A DNA stretch of 64,000 bases from Rothia amarae (GCF_014705945.2 NZ_CP061538.1:186001-250000); one strand, 5' to 3'. Positions 41,150 through 50,096 are shown, counted from the stretch's first letter. Notes: a model not told the origin generated them from the letters alone. Numbers and translations: made by a program.

Positions 41150-42169
41150 ATGACCGAGAACTCATCACAGCACAAATCATTCGGTACCCAGGCTGTTGCC
41201 GCTCGCGATACCGGGGTAGATCTCACTAAAATTTCAGGCGAAATTATTGTGGGCATTGATGGTTCCGAGCAGTCGTATGGGGCGCTCATCTGGGCGGTTC
41301 ACGAGGCTAAACGCCGTGATGTTCCTGTTCGTCTAGTGACCGCTTATTCGCTTCCGGTTTTCACGGGTACAGGTTTTGACGCGGGGTATTCGGTAGTGGA
41401 TGAAGAAGCGTTGCGCGACGGCGTGGCGCAGATTCTTGACGAAGCTATTTCTCGTGTCGGTGAGACTGATGTTGAGCTGCGTGCCACGGTGGAAACGGGG
41501 GATGCTACCGGCGTCCTTTTGGAGCTTTCTAAGCGTGCTGAATTGATGGTTGTTGGTTCGCGTTCGCATGGCGGGTTCTTGGGACGCTTGCTGGGTACGG
41601 TTTCTACGTCGTTGCCCGCTCACTCTCACTGTCCTACAGTGGCGGTTCCTATGTCTTACGGGGACAAGATTGATAAGGATCGTACGCTGTTGAACCACAG
41701 TAAGACGATTGTGGTGGGTTCTGATGGTTCGGATCAGGCACGCGTTGCGATTTTGAAGGCCGCGGAGGAGGCTGATCGTCGTGGCGTAAAGCTGACTTTG
41801 GTGAATGCATTGGCTCCTTATACGGGTGCGTTGAATTGGGTGCCTGCTGCGGTTGATTTTGAAGCAATGTATAAGGAGATTGCTGATTTGCAGCGTAAGG
41901 CTGCGCACTGGGTTCGCGGTTATTATCCGGAGCTGGAGATTGAGTTTAAGTTGATTGACGGCTCGCCTGTTCAGGTGTTGTTGGAAGCTGGTAAGGATTC
42001 GAGTTTGTTGGTAGTGGGTACTCGCGGCCGTGGTGGTGTGGCGGGTATGCTGCTGGGCTCGACGTCGCAGGGTGTTTTGCATAATGCGGAGGTGCCGGTG
42101 ATGATTGTGCCTGAGTTGGACGATGAGCGTGCGGATGAGGCTCCCACCGCTGAGATTAGTTGGGGATGA
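41150..42169 (+). CDS. Universal stress protein, tandem UspA domains
   Basis: 339 residues with two UspA domains. Each ends in the ATP-binding signature G-x2-G-x9-G(S/T): GSRSHGGFLGRLLGTVSTSL in the first, GTRGRGGVAGMLLGSTSQGV in the second; each begins with a IVGIDGSEQS or IVVGSDGSDQA strand. Double-domain USPs are common in actinobacteria and bind ATP under hypoxia or nutrient stress. ATG 41150 follows GGCGAGGAG. A repeat element follows the stop. Confidence 0.95.
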   Translation: MTENSSQHKSFGTQAVAARDTGVDLTKISGEIIVGIDGSEQSYGALIWAVHEAKRRDVPVRLVTAYSLPVFTGTGFDAGYSVVDEEALRDGVAQILDEAISRVGETDVELRATVETGDATGVLLELSKRAELMVVGSRSHGGFLGRLLGTVSTSLPAHSHCPTVAVPMSYGDKIDKDRTLLNHSKTIVVGSDGSDQARVAILKAAEEADRRGVKLTLVNALAPYTGALNWVPAAVDFEAMYKEIADLQRKAAHWVRGYYPELEIEFKLIDGSPVQVLLEAGKDSSLLVVGTRGRGGVAGMLLGSTSQGVLHNAEVPVMIVPELDDERADEAPTAEISWG

Positions 42170-42294
42170 GGTTAGCGGGAGCGAGCGCGCGAGATGGAAG
42201 CAGATTTTCCGAGCGCGCGAGGAAGTAAAAATCTGTTGGAATCGGCGGAGCTTGCATAGCCGTAAGAGCTAACCGAATTGGACAGCGCTAGCCT
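42170..42294. repeat. Palindromic element sharing a 21-base block with 30284-30412
   Basis: Outer arms GGTTAGC (42170-42176) and GCTAACC (42268-42274); inner arms CAGATTTT (42201-42208) and AAAATCTG (42228-42235). It contains two copies of GAGCGCGCGAG (42183-42193, 42211-42221) and the block CGAATTGGACAGCGCTAGCC at 42274-42293. It directly follows the USP stop codon. Confidence 0.7.
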
Positions 42295-42569
42295 ATGTTT
42301 CGAGTTCAACCGGTTTCGGAAAAATAATTGAATAGTTGGGCAGGGGAGTTGCGCCGGGTTGTTGTCTATTTTTGATGGATTGCGGTCCCGGCGTAGCTCT
42401 CTTGCCGTCTCTGAAGAAAAAGTTGAAATTTTTTTGAAGTTTTTTGCGAGCGGGTTTTCTCCTTGATATTCCGCGGTTTTTAGTCGATTTATTGGCGGAT
42501 AAATGACTTGTTTCGTGTTCCACGTTACAAGATTTTGAGCTGAAAATGGCGGGTGGGTGAACTTTCGGT
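42295..42569. other. Intergenic stretch with no supported gene
   Basis: AT-rich and with long T and A runs. The only open frame here is an 76-residue leftward ORF of low-complexity basic sequence without a ribosome site and without any family signature; not supported. It leads into the tRNA promoter. Confidence 0.6.
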
Positions 42570-42598
42570 TTGCGCGTTAAAAAAAACTGTCGTAAGCT
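42570..42598 (+). promoter_or_regulatory. Promoter of the tRNA cluster
   Basis: TTGCGC (42570-42575), a 17-base spacer and TAAGCT (42593-42598), 52 bp before tRNA-Glu. Matches a housekeeping sigma-factor promoter. Confidence 0.6.
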
Positions 42599-42649
42599 TA
42601 TTGAGGTTCGAAGGACGGGCGAGAGAAATCAAGCCGGTCACTCTACCTA

Positions 42650-42722
42650 GCCCCTATCGTCTAGCGGCCTAGGACGCCGCCCTTTCACGGCGGTAACACG
42701 GGTTCAAATCCCGTTGGGGGTA
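42650..42722 (+). tRNA. tRNA-Glu(TTC)
   Basis: 73-base cloverleaf. Acceptor GCCCCTA / TGGGGGT (two G-U pairs), anticodon loop CTTTCAC with anticodon TTC, T-arm ACGGG-TTCAAAT-CCCGT, discriminator A. CCA is not encoded. First of a three-tRNA cluster. Confidence 0.96.
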
Positions 42723-42779
42723 CTGTAAATCTTCGGATTTACGGCCTAGTTGATTGAAACTTTGGTTGATTTCAACGAT

Positions 42780-42853
42780 GGCCCCGTAGCGCAGTTGGTT
42801 AGCGCGCCGGCCTGTCACGCCGGAGGTCGCGGGTTCAAGTCCCGTCGGGGTCG
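42780..42853 (+). tRNA. tRNA-Asp(GTC)
   Basis: 74-base cloverleaf. Acceptor GGCCCCG / CGGGGTC, anticodon stem CCGGC / GCCGG around CTGTCAC (anticodon GTC), T-arm loop TTCAAGT, discriminator G. CCA not encoded. Confidence 0.96.
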
Positions 42854-42910
42854 CTCCGACCGTGTTTCTTTTAGAAGAAGCGCGGTTGTGGCATATCTAA
42901 GGGTATGCCT

Positions 42911-42983
42911 GGCTCTGTAGCTCAGTTGGTAGAGCGCACGACTGAAAATCGTGAGGTCACCGGATCGACGCCGGTCGGAGCCA
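42911..42983 (+). tRNA. tRNA-Phe(GAA)
   Basis: 73-base cloverleaf. Acceptor GGCTCTG / CGGAGCC, anticodon loop CTGAAAA (anticodon GAA) in stem CACGA / TCGTG, T-arm ACCGG-ATCGACG-CCGGT, discriminator A. CCA not encoded. The T-loop ATCGACG has A at the usual first T. Confidence 0.96.
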
Positions 42984-42987
42984 CAAA

Positions 42988-43030
42988 TCCACTTGCATGG
43001 GCTTCTAACATGCAAGTGGATTTCTTTTTA
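42988..43030 (+). terminator. Rho-independent terminator of the tRNA cluster
   Basis: TCCACTTGCATG / CATGCAAGTGGA perfect 12-bp stem (42988-42999 / 43009-43020) followed by TTTCTTTTT. A second hairpin follows at once. Confidence 0.9.
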
Positions 43031-43062
43031 AGCCTCAGCTTTAGCTGGGGCTTTTTCTTTTT
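43031..43062 (+). terminator. Second tRNA-cluster terminator
   Basis: AGCCTCAGCT / AGCTGGGGCT stem with a two-base loop, followed by TTTTCTTTTT. One mismatch. Backup terminator. Confidence 0.85.
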
Positions 43063-43422
43063 AAGTAGGTGCGGAGGCTGAGATACCAGAGAAGTAAATG
43101 AGGTACCGCGTGGAGGCGGTATCTGGCACGTCTTTCTGGTATTTGGTATGAGGTACTCGTTCAAAGGAGTACCTCAATTCGTTTGGTGCCCCACCAAAAA
43201 TTACTTCCCAAGGGGAGCGTCATATTACAAAAGATGACTCACTCTGCGTCATAAACTGTGGGTTGATAAGCGGAAGTACTCCCGAAAAGAGTAATTTCTG
43301 TCCCCACTATAGTGGAAGTTGTGTGAATACTACCCGAAGTTCACTCACTGTTCAAGGGCGCAGGGTTACCTTTAAATAACTATCTATCTACATCTCGCAC
43401 TCCCCTTGAAAAGGTCGCAGCT
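43063..43422 (+). promoter_or_regulatory. Structured leader and intergenic region before the Pel-like operon
   Basis: No gene is supported here. The perfect hairpin TGAGGTACTC (43149-43158) / GAGTACCTCA (43167-43176) is preceded by nested GATACCAGA / TCTGGTAT arms (43082-43090 / 43135-43142), so the first half can fold as a multi-stem RNA. No known riboswitch core, including c-di-GMP GEMM, is seen. The second half must hold the operon promoter, which cannot be fixed. Confidence 0.4.
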
Positions 43423-44688
43423 TTGTCAACCGCGCTAATTAGCAACACCAAAAGGTCAAAATTTCGGTTCAAACGAACAAAATTCCTTTATCAGTTTCTT
43501 CTGTATCTCTCCCCGGTAATTCTTCTAACCACTATATTCCCGCTGGTCACCCCGCGGATTTCTGAGGTAACGGTAGGGCGCACGCAGCTCACCGAAATCA
43601 TTCTTGCTGTTTCCATTACGGTGCCGTGGATGTCGCAGAGCATCTGCTTGCCCATCTACCGGTCTATGGGAGATTTGCTCGCAGACCGCGAAATGGACGC
43701 CTGCATGCGCCGGTTTGCCGAGTATTGGCTCAGTACCTGCGTAGCGGTTTTACCGGTGTTGCTGGTCTTTGCCGCACCTTTCTACTTTGCCCTGAACTGG
43801 GATTTCGCCGCCCTATTTGCCTTCCTGCTCTTGGGATTTTTGAATATGGCATTCGGGCAGCTTTTGGTTATTGCTAACCTTCCGACCACTAACCGCAATA
43901 CCTGGGCTTTTGCTTGGCTGGCTTACGCGCTGGCATTGCTTTTGTTCCCTACCGTGTGGTTCCTGCCTCCGCTGATGGGCATGTTGGTGATGCTTTTCGT
44001 TCTCCGCCGGCATCTGCGCTATCTCACCGCTTTCAAGAGTCTGAACTATTCAGATATCGCTAAAGAAATGTTGCGCGGTTTCTTGCTAGGAACCGTCCTC
44101 TGGGCAGATAAGTATGTGCTGTTCATTGTTCAGGGCGGGCACATGGACGTCGTCGCCGTTTACATGGGTCTGGTTCCGGCAGTTATCGCCTACAACTATT
44201 TCTTTGCGGCAGAGGCAACCAAGGTTGATCGGGCGGTGGCTCGTCTGCGTGAGACCATCCAGTCTAAGGGCTACCGCCAGGTGCAGAGTTATTCTGCCAA
44301 GGTTGAAACTCGCGTGGTTGATTCCACCCGCCGTACGCTGATGGTCGCCGCTGTCAGTTCGGCAATCGTTGCGCTCTTGATGTTCATCTTTGTTCACGAA
44401 TCTTTTGCGCTGGCGCTTGCCGTCATCGTCTCGTCCTGGTTGTTCCTTGCCGTCACTATTTACAGCTATCAGGTGGACTACCTCGGCTCGCATACGATAC
44501 CGCAGATGATTGGTTTAGCCCACCTGTTGCTGTGCATTATCGCCTTTGGTCTAGTGCCGCATACTGGCGGTTACTTCATCATCATGGTGGGGGAAGTTGT
44601 TCTGATGATGGTTTCTTATGTTGCCTTTCGCCGCATCTGGAAAGCACCTGCATATGACCTTTTCTGGCGCCACGCTATGGCCTGGTAA
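43423..44688 (+). CDS. PelG-like exopolysaccharide flippase
   Basis: 421 residues, about 12 membrane spans. Start KFLYQFLLYLSPVILLTTIF, the middle loop MGDLLADREMDACMRRFAEY and the paired helices to RIWKAPAYDLFWRHAMAW resemble PelG of the MOP flippase type, slightly shorter than the usual ~456. The next gene is a PelF-like glycosyltransferase, which makes the assignment likely. Start TTG 43423 follows AAAAGG. Role: export of the exopolysaccharide. No PelD or PelE is present in the window. Confidence 0.65.
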   Translation: MSTALISNTKRSKFRFKRTKFLYQFLLYLSPVILLTTIFPLVTPRISEVTVGRTQLTEIILAVSITVPWMSQSICLPIYRSMGDLLADREMDACMRRFAEYWLSTCVAVLPVLLVFAAPFYFALNWDFAALFAFLLLGFLNMAFGQLLVIANLPTTNRNTWAFAWLAYALALLLFPTVWFLPPLMGMLVMLFVLRRHLRYLTAFKSLNYSDIAKEMLRGFLLGTVLWADKYVLFIVQGGHMDVVAVYMGLVPAVIAYNYFFAAEATKVDRAVARLRETIQSKGYRQVQSYSAKVETRVVDSTRRTLMVAAVSSAIVALLMFIFVHESFALALAVIVSSWLFLAVTIYSYQVDYLGSHTIPQMIGLAHLLLCIIAFGLVPHTGGYFIIMVGEVVLMMVSYVAFRRIWKAPAYDLFWRHAMAW

Positions 44689-44755
44689 AACCCCCTGAAC
44701 GCCTGGGGATGGGCGTTTATCAACAACACAAACACTCGCTGAAAGAGGTAGTCCT

Positions 44756-46561
44756 TTGACTGCAACCACCGTTTACAAAGAACTTCGCACCCCTGAAATT
44801 ATTGAACACTATTCGGATCCTCAGTATGAGGACGTCGACGTCGCTATCGTCATGGAATCCACCTACCCGTTTTTGAAGGGCGGGGTGTCGGCGGTGGTGC
44901 ACGATATCGTGACGACCAATCCAGATATTTCTTTTGGAATTATCCACATTGCCTGGGACAAAAATTCTCCCTCTGAAGACCTCTACGGTGTGCCTGAGAA
45001 CGTGCGCTGGGTGAAGACTATCTTTATCAGCTTGGAGGAGCATAGGGATGGGTTCGCCTACTCGACGAAGGACCTTAAGCTCAACGCGCGACAGCGTACG
45101 GCGGAGTCGCATACGATTATTGATGCGTTGCTGGCGCTGGTCAATGACGCCGATACGAACCCACTCTGGGAGGTCTATGACCGTATGTTCTCGGAGAAGA
45201 GCCGGCAGTTCCCCGGTTGGGCTCTTCTTGGAACTAAAGAGTTCATGCAGGTGTTTTTCAGTCGCATGTCGGTGGGGACTATGAGCTTCTCTGATGCGTT
45301 TTGGTTGCTGCGCACTTTCTTCTCGCTAGCGTATGCCCTCTTGCACGAGCGCATGCCCTATGCGCGCGTCTACCATGCACACACCACCGGTTACGCTTCG
45401 CTCATTAGTGCTGCTGCGGCCCGCGATAACGGTGGTTCGTTCTTGCTAACTGAACATAATCTTTACATCCGCGACACCATCAATACTCTGCTCGATCGCA
45501 ATATGTCTTACCCCGTGCAGGTGGGCGATCCGGATGTTTTTGATGTCACCGAAGAACAGCGTGCGTGGATGATTTGGTGGATTCAGATAGGACGCTTCTG
45601 CTACCCCAGCGCCGAAAAAATCACTTACCTCTACCCCAAAGCGATTGAAGAAGCGAAGGGTCTAGATGGCATCGAAGAACGCTCTGTTATTTTGCCTAAT
45701 GGAATGCTGATTTCGGATGTGAACGAAGCCTACGCCATGCGTCGAACCGCCCGCGAAAAAATTGAACTACAAGGTAAAAATCACCACTGGAAGTTTGTCT
45801 TCATTGCTCGCGTGGTACCGATTAAGGGGTTGCTAGACCTCATCGACACGGTAGATCTACTCAAAGAAGAAGGGTATTCGCTGCACATCGACTGCTTAGG
45901 ACCTACCCAGCATGTGCCCTGGTACTACGACCAGTGCCGCGAAGCCATCGCGGCGAAGGGCCTAGAAGATTACTTCACCTTCCACGGCACGGTGAATGTG
46001 CGCGAAAAATTGGGCGAATTCGACGTCCTCGTCATGCCCTCTTACAACGAAGGTCAGCCGATTGTGGCGCTGGAGGCGATGAGCGCGTCCATCCCCGTCA
46101 TCGGCTCGGACGTCGGCGGCATGTCCCAGCTCCTCGATGACACTCTCATTACCGACGACGGCGATATGGTGGAACGCTGCGGAATCTTGACCCAGGCGGG
46201 GGACCCTGAGGGGTTTGCGCTTGCTCTCAAGCAGGTGATGGATAGCCCTGCATTCTATGAGCAGCTCTGCATCAACGCTCGTGAGCGCGTTATTAAGTTC
46301 TTCCAACTTCACGATGTGATGGATCGCTATAACTTTATTTACCGCGAACTCGGTGGTCTGGAACTTAAACCTGAGCAGCAGGGAATGACCATTGAATCGG
46401 TGAAGAGTGTTCCTTCTGCGCCTCTCCTGCCTACGCTAGCCGGTGAGAACAAGCAACTATCAGACACTTTCGTTCCCCAAGGTCAGCGAGAGCATAAGAA
46501 ACCTCGGCGGATTGATAAAGAGCGCACCAGCCCCGTTCTGTTCGACCTTTCATCTCAGTAG
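44756..46561 (+). CDS. PelF-like glycosyltransferase (GT4, DUF3492)
   Basis: 601 residues. N-terminal DUF3492 pattern VDVAIVMESTYPFLKGGVSA, then the acceptor region HTTGYASLISAAAARDNGG, LTEHNLYIRDT, and the C-terminal GT-B donor site VFIARVVPIKGLLDLIDT, VLVMPSYNEGQPIVALEAMS. PelF uses UDP-GlcNAc/GalNAc to make the polysaccharide Pel. The last ~85 residues (from about 515) are a Pro/Lys-rich tail not found in PelF, role unknown. Start TTG 44756 after GAGGTAG. Lies 67 bp after the PelG-like gene. Confidence 0.8.
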   Translation: MTATTVYKELRTPEIIEHYSDPQYEDVDVAIVMESTYPFLKGGVSAVVHDIVTTNPDISFGIIHIAWDKNSPSEDLYGVPENVRWVKTIFISLEEHRDGFAYSTKDLKLNARQRTAESHTIIDALLALVNDADTNPLWEVYDRMFSEKSRQFPGWALLGTKEFMQVFFSRMSVGTMSFSDAFWLLRTFFSLAYALLHERMPYARVYHAHTTGYASLISAAAARDNGGSFLLTEHNLYIRDTINTLLDRNMSYPVQVGDPDVFDVTEEQRAWMIWWIQIGRFCYPSAEKITYLYPKAIEEAKGLDGIEERSVILPNGMLISDVNEAYAMRRTAREKIELQGKNHHWKFVFIARVVPIKGLLDLIDTVDLLKEEGYSLHIDCLGPTQHVPWYYDQCREAIAAKGLEDYFTFHGTVNVREKLGEFDVLVMPSYNEGQPIVALEAMSASIPVIGSDVGGMSQLLDDTLITDDGDMVERCGILTQAGDPEGFALALKQVMDSPAFYEQLCINARERVIKFFQLHDVMDRYNFIYRELGGLELKPEQQGMTIESVKSVPSAPLLPTLAGENKQLSDTFVPQGQREHKKPRRIDKERTSPVLFDLSSQ

Positions 46562-46569
46562 GGAGTATT

Positions 46570-47721
46570 TTGCCAAACCAGCGTAGGAGCAATGGGTTGT
46601 GGGTTCGCTACGGAGGAGAAGAAATCACAGATACGCAGGTGAAGTTCGCTGCCGAACACTACTCGGTGGCGATTCTGCAACCGCGCGAGGTGGACGCCGC
46701 GCGTCGTCTGAAAGAGCTCAACCCGAACATAACGGTGCTGTGCTACAAATGTCTCTCATCAACTCGCGAGTATGAGGGGCAGGCACCGTTTACATCGGGT
46801 GTCTCATTCGCCGAGGCGCAGGAACAAGAACGTGCTGGTCAGAGCTGGTTTGCGCGGCGCAAGGATGGCCAGCTTATCGAATGGGATGGCTACCCGGGGC
46901 ACTTCCAAATGAACGTGTGGAACCCCGCCTACCGCAAGCAGTGGGTAGCAAACGTGAGCGCTGAGCTCGCGGATTCGCCCTTTGACGGCGTCATGGCAGA
47001 TAACGACTTCTTTGGCGACTACTACGGGCTGAACCTTCCCATTCGCGGAGCGCGGCAGCTCCGTACCTTCCACCGCGGGCTGGATCGGCTGATTCGGGAC
47101 GCCGGCAAAGCACTCAACCGGCAGGGCAAGATCCTGGTACCCAATATCGCGGAAGCACGCTGCGACCCCGGTAAATGGGAGCGCCACAGCGCCTTCGGTG
47201 GGGGCTTTGAAGAAGTCTTTATGGGCTGGGGCGCTGAGGAATTTCTCGACGTCGCCTCCACCATGGCACAGGCGCATCAGATGATGAAAACTCATGCCCC
47301 GGTCAAGCTTGTGCAAGCGGATGGAACCCGCCTGAAACAGCCGCGGCTCACCCTCCTGCGCGCGTCCACCGACGGTACCAACCGCCACCCCAATTTTCGA
47401 GCCGCATTAGCTGCGTTCTGGGTGTGGGGCGCGGGGGAGTGGACGGCGCTCGCAGGCACCGCACACGATGCCCACAACAGCACACCGTGGGTGCAGGAAC
47501 TCGCCTGGGACTTGGGCAAACCTGAGGGGAAGTACCAGGAGAAAAATGGTGCGCTCGTCCGTCGATTCTCTAAAGGGTGGGCGGCAGTAAATATTTCAGA
47601 CCACCCCTCCGGCAACATTCCTGTTCCAGCCGGATTAGAAGCCGCTCACGGCAAAGCTGTGCCCTCAAAGGTGGTGCTCCCACCCCACCAGGGAGCTATC
47701 TACCGCAACAGAAAACACTGA
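46570..47721 (+). CDS. Putative glycoside hydrolase-like protein (GHL15 type)
   Basis: 383 residues, TIM-barrel-like. Start RSNGLWVRYGGEEITDTQVK, the acidic active-site-like segment FDGVMADNDFFGDYYG, then ILVPNIAEAR and GAGEWTALAGT match the hypothetical glycosyl hydrolase family 15 (PF14885-type) set. No signal peptide is seen, so it acts in the cytosol or uses another route. Start TTG 46570 follows GGGAG. It is 8 bp after the PelF-like gene, so it is likely to trim or release the polysaccharide. Activity is not known. Confidence 0.7.
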   Translation: MPNQRRSNGLWVRYGGEEITDTQVKFAAEHYSVAILQPREVDAARRLKELNPNITVLCYKCLSSTREYEGQAPFTSGVSFAEAQEQERAGQSWFARRKDGQLIEWDGYPGHFQMNVWNPAYRKQWVANVSAELADSPFDGVMADNDFFGDYYGLNLPIRGARQLRTFHRGLDRLIRDAGKALNRQGKILVPNIAEARCDPGKWERHSAFGGGFEEVFMGWGAEEFLDVASTMAQAHQMMKTHAPVKLVQADGTRLKQPRLTLLRASTDGTNRHPNFRAALAAFWVWGAGEWTALAGTAHDAHNSTPWVQELAWDLGKPEGKYQEKNGALVRRFSKGWAAVNISDHPSGNIPVPAGLEAAHGKAVPSKVVLPPHQGAIYRNRKH

Positions 47722-47792
47722 TGCACCTTCTCTTCGCTTCGACGGCGGTAAAGTGTGGAGATATGCAGTATCTCTAGGCGAAGGAGCAGGTC

Positions 47793-48875
47793 ATGACCGA
47801 ACACGTAGGGCAAGAGTCCCAGATTCTCTTTGAAAACCGCGGAACTCTGGGCGTTATCACCGTCAACCGTCCGCGCGCACTCAACGCACTCAGCTATGAC
47901 ATGCTCCGAGGAATCGACCGGGCGCTCACCCAGTGCGAGAGCGATAGCCGCGTCAAAGCAGTGCTCATTCAAGGCGCTGGTGAGAAAGGGCTGTGTGCAG
48001 GGGGCGACGTCGTCTCGCTTTACCACCTGATTGACTCGGGCGATTTAGGCGAGGGCGAAGAATACTTTCGCGCCGAATACACCTTGAATAACCGAATTTC
48101 TAAGTCCCCTAAGCCTATCGTGGCTATCATGGACGGCATCGTTCTCGGCGGCGGAGTGGGGATCTCCGCGCATGCTTCCCACCGCGTGGTCACTGAAAAA
48201 ACTAGGCTGGGCATGCCGGAAACCGGAATTGGTTTCGCTCCAGATATTGGTGGGCTCAAGCTACTTTCACAGGCGCCCCGCCAGCTCGGCACAGCAATGG
48301 CGCTGACAGGTCGGTACGTAGGCGCGGCAGATGCGATAGTCTGCGGACTCGCCGACTACTATGTGCACACCGAAAAACTTGGCGAACTTATCTCCTATCT
48401 CGAAAGCGCCACCGACGCTCAATCAATCGAATTGGTGATCTCCAAGTTCGTGGGCAACACCCCTGAATCGGTGATGGCTTTGAATGCCTTTTGGATTAAC
48501 ACGGCGTTCGCCGGGAACAGCGCCGAACAAATTCGCGACGCCGTGGCAGAGCACGCAGAACAGGGCAACCCGCTGGCGGCAGAACTCATCGAAGCAATGC
48601 GCCACAACAGCCCCACGGGAATTAAAACAGCCCTCTTCGGTATCCGCCGGGCAAAGACTGCGACCCTCGCAGAGACTCTCAACCGTGACTACAACATGGC
48701 AGTTAACGCTATGAGATCACACGATATGAAAGAGGGAATTCGCGCCCAAGTCATTGACAAAGACCGTGACCCCCAGTGGGATCCTGCGACCCTTGAAGAA
48801 GTCAGCGAAACCTATGCCGCTAGTTTCTACAATCAGCCAGACGGCATCGCAGGTCTTGGGCTGAAAGACTACTAA
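47793..48875 (+). CDS. 3-hydroxyisobutyryl-CoA hydrolase-like protein
   Basis: 360 residues. Crotonase fold with the longer C-terminus of the HIBYL-CoA hydrolase group: GVITVNRPRALNALSYDMLR, GLCAGGDVVSLY (oxyanion hole), IMDGIVLGGGVGISAHASHR, MPETGIGFAPDIGGLKLLSQ. Expected to cleave 3-hydroxyisobutyryl-CoA in valine breakdown, or act on other acyl-CoAs. It follows the GHL15 gene by 71 bp but is unrelated in role; ATG 47793 follows AAGGAG. No other valine genes are near. Confidence 0.88.
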   Translation: MTEHVGQESQILFENRGTLGVITVNRPRALNALSYDMLRGIDRALTQCESDSRVKAVLIQGAGEKGLCAGGDVVSLYHLIDSGDLGEGEEYFRAEYTLNNRISKSPKPIVAIMDGIVLGGGVGISAHASHRVVTEKTRLGMPETGIGFAPDIGGLKLLSQAPRQLGTAMALTGRYVGAADAIVCGLADYYVHTEKLGELISYLESATDAQSIELVISKFVGNTPESVMALNAFWINTAFAGNSAEQIRDAVAEHAEQGNPLAAELIEAMRHNSPTGIKTALFGIRRAKTATLAETLNRDYNMAVNAMRSHDMKEGIRAQVIDKDRDPQWDPATLEEVSETYAASFYNQPDGIAGLGLKDY

Positions 48876-48984
48876 CCTCGGCGTCTTTGCCGGACAAGAA
48901 ATAATAAATCTGTCCCGCGCGTTATACAACCCGGGTAAAAAATGCTGATAAAACACCTACCGCAGAACAAAGGAGGAGACCAGC

Positions 48985-49269
48985 ATGAGCAAACATGAAC
49001 CTGATGACCTCAAACAGGCGCAAGAATTTTTGGTGAGCGTTGCAGAGAAACTGGACCTCGACCCCGCTATCGTGAAAGAAACCATGCCCTACCTATTGGG
49101 CATGACCAAGCACGTAGCCCACGACGCCGTTCGCCCCGCAGCGCCTCTGTCGGCTTTCTTGGTGGGGTTGGCAACAGGAACCGCGGGTGCCACCGACGCT
49201 CAGGGCGTGCGTGACCGTATCGAAAAAGTAGAAGAAGCAATGAAAGAGTTCTCGCATGGGCAGAGTTAA
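48985..49269 (+). CDS. DUF6457 protein
   Basis: 94 residues, helical. The run FLVSVAEKLDLDPAIVKETM, then PYLLGMTKHVAHDAVRPAAP and SAFLVGLATGTAGATDA are typical of DUF6457, which in actinobacteria often lies next to or fused with molybdenum-cofactor genes. It overlaps the start of fdhD by 14 bp, so they are one operon. ATG 48985 follows AGGAGGAG. Function unknown. Confidence 0.8.
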   Translation: MSKHEPDDLKQAQEFLVSVAEKLDLDPAIVKETMPYLLGMTKHVAHDAVRPAAPLSAFLVGLATGTAGATDAQGVRDRIEKVEEAMKEFSHGQS

Positions 49270-50086
49270 CATATCGGTTCCCGCCACCAAAGTGCGCCGA
49301 AATGAAGACGGCTCGTACTCGGTAGACCGTCGTGCGGACGCGATTACCGCAGAGGAACCGCTGGAAATTCGGCTCTCAGGTGCCACCATCACTACCACCA
49401 TGCGCACCCCCGGTAATGATTTGGAACTGGCGCATGGTTTCTTGCACTCGGAGGGTCTGATTCGCCAGGCACAGGATGTTTCGAATGCCCGTTATTGTGC
49501 TGGTGCTACCGGTCCCGATGGCCAGAACACCTACAATGTGTTGGACGTTCAAACTGCCAGTTATGTGCGTGCCCCCGGTCTTGAAAACCTGCGGTTGACT
49601 ACCACTAACTCTGCATGCGGAGTGTGCGGGTCAGCATCCATTGGGTCAATTATGGACAAAGCCTACCGCCCCGTTCAGCCGGTCAAACTTTCCCCTGATT
49701 TGATCCTTTCTCTGCCGGAAGTGTTGCGCGGGGAGCAGAAACAGTTCCGCCGTACCGGGGGTATTCATGCTGCCGGTGCTTTCGAATCTGACGGCACGAT
49801 GATTGTGGCCCGTGAAGATATTGGTCGCCACAACGCTGCCGATAAGGTGATTGGGCATCTAATGCTTGAAGATACCCTTGATACTCCCGGGCGCATTCTG
49901 GTGATGAGTTCGCGCGCTTCTTTCGAGTTGGTGCAGAAGGCAATTATGGCGGGTTTCTCGGCGCTGATTGCGGTGTCGGCGCCGTCGTCTCTCGCTGTTG
50001 AGCTGGCAAAGGAAGCCGGACTGACGCTGGTGGCTTTCACCCGCGAAAACCGGTTCAACCTGTATTCCGGAGAACTGGATATATAG
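49256..50086 (+). CDS. fdhD: Formate dehydrogenase accessory sulfurtransferase
   Basis: 276 residues. FdhD inserts a sulfur ligand onto the molybdenum cofactor of formate dehydrogenases. The catalytic Cys pair is in SACGVCGS (Cys121, Cys124); EEPLEIRLSGATITTTMRTP and EDIGRHNAADKVIGHLMLED match the family. Overlaps DUF6457. The molybdoenzyme gene at 51184 is the likely client, in the same direction, behind an HTH and a membrane-protein gene transcribed the other way. Start ATG 49256 is inside the DUF6457 gene. Confidence 0.95.
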   Translation: MGRVNISVPATKVRRNEDGSYSVDRRADAITAEEPLEIRLSGATITTTMRTPGNDLELAHGFLHSEGLIRQAQDVSNARYCAGATGPDGQNTYNVLDVQTASYVRAPGLENLRLTTTNSACGVCGSASIGSIMDKAYRPVQPVKLSPDLILSLPEVLRGEQKQFRRTGGIHAAGAFESDGTMIVAREDIGRHNAADKVIGHLMLEDTLDTPGRILVMSSRASFELVQKAIMAGFSALIAVSAPSSLAVELAKEAGLTLVAFTRENRFNLYSGELDI

Positions 50087-50096
50087 GTTTGACGGG

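Noticed and set aside
41333-42082. Leftward ORF (249 codons) antisense to the universal stress protein
   Set aside because: The plus frame has both UspA signatures; the opposite frame is Arg/Thr-rich shadow sequence.
42815-43164. Leftward ORFs crossing the tRNA-Asp and tRNA-Phe genes
   Set aside because: These come from reading tRNA genes and their terminators backwards and are a known annotation artefact.
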